A stretch of 64,000 nt of DNA from Alopecurus myosuroides (lineage: Eukaryota; Streptophyta; Magnoliopsida; Poales; Poaceae): positions 53,780,292 to 53,844,291 of the forward strand of contig CM054060.1 in NCBI GenBank assembly GCA_028641055.1, read 5' to 3'. Positions 58,001 to 64,000 of the stretch are shown here, one piece after another (within the stretch, counting starts at the first letter, position 1; each line of letters starts with the position of its first letter). Both the position numbers and the translations under genes were made by a program. The notes beneath the pieces are model-generated. The model did no database searches. It was not told the DNA's origin and saw only the letters and a list, made by a program, of their open reading frames with translations.

Positions 58001-59722
58001 CGGGCATTCGCCACGCCAGGAGCCAGCCAGTCCTGCAGCCGTATCAGTCCCAGGGGGCCGGATCCTCTGTGGCCACTTATCCTGCTGCCCCTTCTGCAAA
58101 AAGTACTCGGCTCCAAAAGGGTATAACAAATCCACGAAAGTGGAAAGATGGCTGCATTCGTTATAATTTCTTGTGTGTTTCAGGAGAGCCCAACACGTTG
58201 CATGAAGCACTTGATCATCCTGATTGGCGCAAGGCTATGGACGAGGAATATACTAAACTTCAGAAAAATCACACCTGGCATCTAGTACCTTCACACTATG
58301 GTAAAAATAACATTATTGATTGCAAGCGGGTTTATAGGATTAAGAGACATGCTGATGGTTCAATTGATCGTTATAAAGCTCGGTTAGTAGCCAATGGTTT
58401 TAAACAACGCTATGGTATTGACTATGAAGACACATTCAGTCCTGTTGTAAAAGCTGCCACTATTCGTCTTGTTCTGGCTATATATGTTTCCAGGAACTGG
58501 GCTATTAGGCAACTCGATGTCAAGAATACGTTTTTGCATGGCGTTCTGGAAGAGGAAGTGTACATGAAGCAACCTCCTGCATATGAAGATATTCATCATC
58601 CTCACCACATTTGCAAACTTGACAAGGCCTTGTATGGTCTCAAACAGGTGCCGAGAGCATGGTATTCAAGTTTTAGCACCAAACTTCAGCACTTGGGCTT
58701 TAAACCATCACAGGGAGACACTTCTCTTTTTATATACAATCAAGCAAATATAACAGTTTTTGTGCTTGTTTATGTGGATGATATCATAGTCACCAGCACC
58801 TCAAAAATTCAGCAATATCCACTCTAGTAGATGATCTAAATAAACACTTTGCTATTAAGGATCTTGGAGAACTTAGTTATTTCTTGGGTATTGAAGTAAG
58901 GAAAATTAATGATGGGCTAGTTCTTACTCAAGAAAAATATGCTTTGGAATTACTTGCAAAGGTTGGCATGAAAGATTGCAAACCCTCCAACACACCACTA
59001 TCTGTTACAGAAAAATTATCAGCTCATGATGGAGATCCTCTTGGAATTGATGATATAACTAGATACAGGAGTATAGTTGGTGGGTTACAGTACTTGACAC
59101 TAACAAGGCCAGATATTTCCTTCTCAGTTAATAAAGTTTGTCAGTATCTTCATGCTCCCACAACAGTGCACTGGACTGCAGTTAAAAGAATATTGCGTTA
59201 TGTACAGAGTTCTCTTGGTCTTGGACTTACATTTCAGAGATCAAACTCCACTCTTATCGGTGCCTTCTCAGATGCTGATTGGGCAGGTTGTGTTGATGAC
59301 AGAAGATCCATTGGTGGATTTGCTATATTCTTTGGACCAAATCTTATATCCTGGAGTGCCAGAAAACAAGCAACTGTATCAAGATCAAGTACAGAAGCTG
59401 AATACAAATCACTAGCAAATGCACAGCTGAAGTCATATGGGTTGAAACTCTTCTCAAGGAACTTGGTATGAAACTTCACGAAAAACCATGTTTATGGTGT
59501 GATAACATGGGAGCCACCTATTTATCTGCTAACTCTATTTTTCATGCAAGGACAAAACATATTGAGATTGACTTCCATTTTGTGCGAGAGAGAGTTGCAC
59601 AAAATTTGCTTGATATTCGTTTTATCTCCACCAAAGACCAAGTTGCAGATGGCTTCACTAAACCACTAGCTTATAGAGATTTAGAAGAGTTTAAGCGTAA
59701 TCTAAACTTGTACAAGTTTTGA
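55080..59722 (+). pseudogene. Copia gag-pol polyprotein, frame-broken
   Basis: It begins at an ATG in good context (ACCATGG). Gag spans about 55080-56150, with an RGG-type basic region and a CCHC knuckle (C-x2-C-x4-H-x4-C, 56036-56076). Protease DSG lies near 56190, and pre-integrase WHSRLGHP near 56560. Integrase residues are D in FIDDFS, D in QTDWGG and E in NGSAERK (56800-57060). Reverse transcriptase YVDD is at 58771-58782, and RNase H follows to the stop at 59720. Breaks: stop at 56316-56318, frameshifts near 56500 and 56690, a frame change at a 20-G run (56944-56963), and shifts near 58825 and 59440. In an intact copy it would be cleaved into particle and replication proteins. Confidence 0.93.
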
Positions 59723-59724
59723 TT

Positions 59725-59733
59725 AAGGGGGGA
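59725..59733 (+). other. Polypurine tract, Copia
   Basis: AAGGGGGGA immediately precedes the 3' LTR and would prime plus-strand synthesis. Confidence 0.85.
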
Positions 59734-59902
59734 TGTTAAGATAAGTCAGAATTATGTAATCCGATCACCATGATGTAAGGTGGTTCGGCTAGATAAGTAC
59801 TCCCTCCTTGATCTCCTCGTGTAAGTTGGCATGTGCTGCCCTCCTATTTAACACGTACCCGATACCGAAACCAAAGGTATCGCTTCTGCCAATTCTTTGA
59901 TA
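59734..59902 (+). repeat. Copia 3' LTR
   Basis: 169 bp, two differences from the 5' LTR. Followed by the second GGTTC target duplication. Confidence 0.95.
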
Positions 59903-60232
59903 GGTTCCACTGCGGTAAGAGCAAGGGGATGGCTCACTCCCGTCGTCCATGCCCTCAATCCCCTACACATCTAGGGTTCAGGAGGGAGCCAGCTACTGCC
60001 GCCATGGCTGGGAATAACAGGTACGCGGGGGTGGGTGAGGGGATTTTTCCGAGCCTTTCCGAGCTCGACCCCTCAGAATTGTTTCGCGAGTCAGGGAGGC
60101 GTGCGGCTGGGTTGCGTGGAATTGGACCAACTTTTCTGAGCCCAATTCCTCTACCACTCCAAACATCAGAATTGAGTCAGGCAATTCCAAATTGACAATT
60201 CCGAGCCATTTTTCCAACATCCAAACACAGGG

Positions 60233-60720
60233 TTATTGTATTTGTTCTAGAATTGAAACTCAAAACTCCCGAACTAAATGAGTAACTCTCAATTCGATTC
60301 GATTTGGCTAGAACTCATTCGTTGTTAAATGAGTCAAGTTAAGTTTTCGTTTCAAACGGTAAAGGACTCGTTTAGCTCGGTAAAAAGTTTCTATGTGAAC
60401 AGCTGTTTTTAATTATTGTACTTCTGTCATCCTTGCAAATGTGAGGATATCATCTTTGAGTGTGACATTTGTTTGGTTGCCAATGCGAGGGCATCATCTT
60501 GGCGTGTAGATTTTGTTTGGGAAAGAAATTTATGTTTTGCAGAATTTATTTGAGAAACAAAGTGATGATTTTTTTTAAGAGAATAGCAAAAATTAACTTT
60601 TTCGAGATAAAGTGAATATAAAATTATTTATATTCCGTTGATAGGTATACCAAATAAAAAATGTGAACTTTTGTATTACCTTGTCTAGAATTTTCTTCAT
60701 GCCATTTGGTAAAATATGTT
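60233..60720 (+). repeat. 3' flank of sulfotransferase copy 3 (partner 48872-49351)
   Basis: Resumes the sulfotransferase downstream sequence after the Harbinger insertion and matches the copy 2 flank to 60720, where copy 2 has its CACTA-like insertion. It therefore shows the pre-insertion sequence for that second CACTA. Confidence 0.92.
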
Positions 60721-61340
60721 GCATGAAATTCTTCTAAAGTATGTTGCATTCTAAATATGGCGTGTACTCCAGCAAACTAGTTCATTTGAGGGGTGAAAAC
60801 CCGCTTTAGCACATCACATGTAATTTGGGGATTTTGTTTGAGAGATATTAATGCAGTTTTTTTTATAGTAAACATCATCATAATCTAGCGGTAAAATAAT
60901 TTTCTTGTCTAGATGATGATGATGACTTTTCGCTTTAGCACATCACATCACATGTAATTTGTGGAATATTTAATATAAATCAATCGCTAGAATGTTTTTT
61001 TATAGTAAGCAGATAAGCTGCTCATCTTGAAAATTTACTTATGTTAGTAAGGAACTTCATTTGTTGTGTTATTTTCCCTTTTTTAATATTTTTGTAGTTT
61101 TTTATATTAACCTAAACATGATGAAATGATAGGATATGAATTGTTTTGGAGAACCCTTGCTGCAAGTTTTCTATGTGCTTGATCTAGTTCTAATTTGGGG
61201 TACGAGTGAGCTAATTTGTTATTCTTATGACCACATTTCAGAAATGAAGAAGCACTTTTAGTAGAGGACGAGCACAGTTTTCCTTTCCTCATCCTTGAAT
61301 CTTGCCCTCACATTCAGCCACAAGTTCTCGACCGTGTCAG
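60721..61340. other. AT-rich intergenic stretch
   Basis: No gene or element recognised. A 'cgctttagcacatcacat' phrase occurs twice (about 60801 and 60929). It may simply continue the unit's 3' flank. Confidence 0.45.
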
Positions 61341-61343
61341 CTG

Positions 61344-61649
61344 CTATTGGGAGTGGGGTTTGTGAGAAACCCATATATATCCAGGTGTGAGAAACCCATC
61401 AGGATCTGGTGCGTTGGTGAAGAGGGCCTCTTCGATCTCACTGTATGTGAATATTGATATCAATGTTTGGCTCATATCATCACTGATAAACGAGTCAATC
61501 AGATTTAGAATAGCCCCACTATTACTAGAATCCTCTGACTTGTAGAGAGAATCATAAAAGGTCAGTATCATATTTAACATAACATCAGTTGTATTACACA
61601 GCTTACCATCGTTCTTCCCTAAGAAACAAAGAGTATTTTTCCGGCGCAT
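61344..61649 (-). pseudogene. LINE reverse-transcriptase fragment, minus strand
   Basis: About 100 codons read like the segment just ahead of the LINE reverse-transcriptase core: ...GKLCNTTDVMLNMILTFYDS..., ISIFTYSEIEEALF, then a damaged PDPDGF, the counterpart of the APGPDGF motif. Frame and similarity stop on both sides. It is the only LINE piece in the window on the minus strand. Confidence 0.65.
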
Positions 61650-61854
61650 GTGCGTCGCTCTTTCCTAGAAAAAATATTGTGTTCAGTCTCCCAATGTCGT
61701 GGTGGTATCACGGCAGATGCCATAGGATGGCTAAAGGTTGGGGCCGATGGACGCTGGAGGTGATCGGGGAGGGATCACACGGCGAGTAGCCGCGTGTAGG
61801 ATGTCTCTAGCACTGCAAACAACAAGATCTTACCCAGGTTCAGGGCCCTCGTGT

Positions 61855-62571
61855 GGACTTGGAGGCATCAGGACTTGTGACAACACCTATCAGTTCTTAA
61901 CGTCCTACAATAGTGGGTCTACAAGTTCCTAGCGGTGGGCAAACCGAACTGGGCCAGCACATAGTTGTCATGTGCCCTGGCGGGTCTTTCCCCGAAGAGT
62001 ATGGTGTCGTGTCCACAAAAGATCTCCTCGGTGCGTCCTGCCTAGCTATCGTGCTCACAACAATGCTTGGCCTTTCAAGGATGTTATCTTGCATGTCGCG
62101 CTCGGTGTCGAGTGTCCACGGTTACATAATATTCGTGTGTAAACACTTAATTTGTACTACGAAATAGTGTGAAAAAATATTGCGGTATTTTATTTGTAGG
62201 ATTCAAAATTTCATAGTCTAGCCTATTGTTCATTGTTATTGGATACACTCTTCTGGAATTTGTGTGTAGTGGAGAGAAACAAATCGCACGGATACCATGA
62301 ATATTTGAATTTTTATTGGGGGGAATCAGCTAGCAGAAGAAAGGTTTTGGTTCCCGGTAGGAAATTCCCGAGGGGGTCGGTATTTCCGGTCACCGAAAAA
62401 TCCCGACTAGTTACCGGAAGAATTTGAAAACTAAAATTTGAATTCAGTTTCTTCGACATGATCATTTATCGATATTTCTCCTTAAAATTCAAAATTTTCA
62501 GAAAAAAGGCCGGTAAACCCATTTCCCGTGTGTGCTCGGGATATCCGGCTACAAACCAGTAACCGGATTTC
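61855..62571 (+). repeat. Dispersed duplicated block, copy B (partner 3859-4477)
   Basis: Closely similar to 3859-4477. It has about 110 extra bases around 62340-62450 ('ccggtaggaaattcccg' section) that copy A lacks or has replaced. It lies 0.9 kb upstream of sulfotransferase copy 4. Confidence 0.8.
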
Positions 62572-62784
62572 ATGGCCATGTCTTCTGTCGTGAGAGTAGA
62601 GGCTCTACTAGAACAAATGACTGTGAGGCATCGAAATCTTTTTTTGTGTGTGGAAACGGAGGCAGCGCACAGGGATGAGTACTGGTGTTAGTGGGCTGGG
62701 CCTCGAATGCACAAGGGAAAATAGTTTTTCTGCAAAAAAGTTGGGTGGGCCATGGCCCGGGTTGGCCCCAACGAAGCTCCGCCA

Positions 62785-63096
62785 GTGATGAAGGATCCAA
62801 AGATATTCTACAGGTGTTTTAGAACGAGGATGTCAGTTTCTAACATGTTGTGTGGCGTTTTTGTTGCTATATATGTCCTCGAGTCCACTTGTCAGATGTT
62901 CAGTAAAGAATCACTAGCTCCGTTAGCCGATGACCGTTTTGATTGTAGTGTTTCCACCGCCGGAACAAACAGTATTAGACGTAATGATCCTATTTTCACC
63001 AAATTCATATTAAACTTACACAGGCCACATTTCAAAGATGCCTATGGAACCCTAACTGCTAAAGCTACTAGCTGTCATATTCACTTGGTCGCTTAG
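62785..63096 (+). pseudogene. PIF/Harbinger transposase remnant, copy 4, without the CACTA
   Basis: One continuous frame encodes MKDPKIFYRCFRTRMSV..., then YVLESTCQMFSKESLAPL and RNDPIFTKFILNLHRP. It matches the pieces at 12325 onward and 46225 onward but runs straight through the CACTA insertion point near 62863. It also has its own small internal deletion (about 24 codons after SVSTA). It is the N-terminal part only and lacks catalytic residues. Confidence 0.78.
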
Positions 63097-63432
63097 TGGT
63101 TGAAAAAGATACCATAAATACAATTTTGGCCCATGCAGAAACGGACAATTTTTATTAAAATAGCCGACACAGTACACTGATTAGCACTGAGTTATTTTGA
63201 GTGGATGATGCAAATCAAGTTGTTTATGGTTGGTGCGGTGACTGTGAGGGTGGAAAAGATGGTGCTGAGACATGACGAGAAACGACTACAGCAGTGAAAT
63301 CCGTCATGACTCTGGTGCCGGTGTGGTTAATTTACCAGGATCTGTCAATATATAATCTAAACAAATTAGGTAACGAGAGGGCAGGCAAAGGCAATACACA
63401 GAGTTCTAGCTAGTAGCGTGACCGACGGCCCG

Positions 63433-63646
63433 ATGCGCGAGGAGGAAGAGGACGCCTTGGCAAGGTACGAGGCCGAGGCCTCCTCCCTTCCGACGTGCCC
63501 GGGCCTGGCGGGCGCCCCGTACAGGAAGTACGGCGACTTCCTATACCCGGCCAGCCTGATGGCGCCGACGCTCGCCATGCGGGACGCGTTCGTCGCCCGC
63601 CCCACCGACGTCCTCCTCGCCACCATGCCAAAGTCCGGCACGACGT
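63433..63646 (+). pseudogene. Sulfotransferase copy 4, broken in the PAPS loop
   Basis: From the ATG at 63433 the product matches copy 2 for about 71 residues, including the GDFLY segment missing from copy 3, up to PKSGTT of the PAPS-binding loop. At 63646/63647 the sequence switches to unrelated DNA beginning TGTTGG, and the frame stops 20 bases later. The remaining three-quarters of the gene is not in the window. It may lie beyond 64000 if this is an insertion, in which case the gene is disrupted rather than deleted. Confidence 0.9.
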
Positions 63647-64000
63647 TGTTGGCTTTGGAGCACTAGATCAATTCAGCTGGCCACAACTGGACACACGTAA
63701 CTGATCGATTTTGTACCACCTGGACGTGGAGCAGCTTGGCTAAGGACGTGATCCCTTGATGGATCTTTTCCCGTACGTGCTAGCTAGCTTTGTATCTGTA
63801 TACGTCGGAACGATCGGAACGTCTGGCCGGTGACTCGTGAACTCAGCGATGAAAGGAAAATACGGAATCTGATTTGGATTGCCACAGGTGCGTATCGCCT
63901 CTGCTTTTGCTTCTCTCTATTTCTTTTTGATTTTCGTTGTTACAAGGAGCAGCCCTGGGGTGCTTTTTATACACGTCCAAGGCTAACCAAACATATTTGG
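63647..64000 (+). other. Unassigned sequence interrupting copy 4, possibly an LTR start
   Basis: It begins TGTTGGCTTTGGAG at the exact break in the sulfotransferase. TG is the canonical LTR start, and near 63964 there is a 'tttttatacacg' TATA-like word. No primer-binding site or second LTR is within the window, so this is only a suggestion. Confidence 0.35.

Larger units (their letters stand above)
54655..59902 (+). mobile_element. Ty1-Copia retrotransposon, young, nested in the Harbinger MITE
   Basis: 5,248 bp with 169-bp LTRs (54655-54823 and 59734-59902), a perfect 5-bp target duplication GGTTC (54650-54654 and 59903-59907), a primer-binding site and a polypurine tract. The two LTRs differ at only two positions by my alignment (54683/59762 and 54757/59836), so insertion is recent. 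Gene order is gag, protease, integrase, reverse transcriptase, RNase H, which defines Copia. The frame is broken in several places. Confidence 0.97.
54232..60232. mobile_element. PIF/Harbinger-type MITE (about 750 bp) split by a Copia element
   Basis: The termini CCCTCTGTTTGGACGT and, inverted, CCCTGTGTTTGGATGT are flanked by TTA (54229-54231 and 60233-60235). Sulfotransferase copy 2 carries the uninterrupted site, with a single TTA at 48869-48871. The element proper is 54232-54654 plus 59908-60232, about 748 bp. It is non-coding, with 'gaattccaa/ttggaatt' words near both ends. A 3-bp TTA duplication and short TIRs fit Harbinger/Tourist elements. Confidence 0.9.

Noticed and set aside
1..64000. 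tRNA, rRNA or other structural RNA genes
   Set aside because: No convincing tRNA arms with A/B boxes or rRNA segments were seen by eye. A tRNAscan or Infernal run would be needed to exclude them.

Overview
The window is nuclear DNA from a grass, most likely a Pooideae or Triticeae relative. The evidence is the set of element families: Stowaway MITEs with CTCCCTCCG termini, CACTA elements carrying the TTTGCCGAGTG subterminal word, PIF/Harbinger, Mutator-like, Copia and Gypsy elements, and L1-type LINEs with a zf-RVT domain. All identifications are from reading the sequence; no database search was run. The species cannot be named from the window.

The only cellular gene family I can recognise is a cytosolic (PAPS-dependent) sulfotransferase present as four copies, all on the plus strand. 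Copy 1 (13861-13932) keeps only its first codons. Copy 2 (47760-48749) and copy 3 (53061-54035) are intact and single-exon. Copy 4 (63433-63646) breaks inside the PAPS-binding motif. Copies 1, 2 and 4 lie downstream of a decayed PIF/Harbinger transposase remnant, so the duplicated unit was transposon remnant plus sulfotransferase. Copies 1 and 2 share a nearly identical block (10682-13932 and 44584-47831) that starts inside a LINE. Copies 2 and 3 share their 3' flank (48872-49351 and 60233-60720). A second block is shared by 3859-4477 and 61855-62571, upstream of copies 1 and 4.

Layout: 1-5.8 kb, LINE remnants and MITEs. 7.4-11.4 kb, a 5'-truncated LINE bounded by an 11-bp target duplication. 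11.4-13.9 kb, Harbinger remnant with a nested CACTA, then sulfotransferase copy 1. 14-23 kb, mostly unassigned DNA with a 1.1-kb tandem duplication. 23.3-34 kb, MITEs and two diverged 3.6-kb direct repeats that carry internal arrays. 35-40 kb, a GC-rich gene-like stretch and a 3.2-kb segment with Stowaway/mariner-type termini. 40-44.6 kb, a Mutator-like element with an apparently complete three-exon transposase. 44.6-49.4 kb, the duplicated LINE tail, Harbinger, CACTA and sulfotransferase copy 2. 49.4-52.9 kb, fragments of a CACTA and a Gypsy element. 53-60.2 kb, sulfotransferase copy 3, with a Harbinger MITE in its 3' flank that itself contains a young Copia element. 60.7-64 kb, a LINE fragment, the second 3859-type block, a Harbinger remnant and sulfotransferase copy 4.

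Because the sulfotransferase block is repeated, several insertions have an empty allele elsewhere in the same window. This allows exact target-site calls: GTT for the CACTA and TTA for the Harbinger MITE. It also gives a relative order of events. The intact genes probably sulfonate small hydroxylated molecules using PAPS; the substrate cannot be read from sequence.
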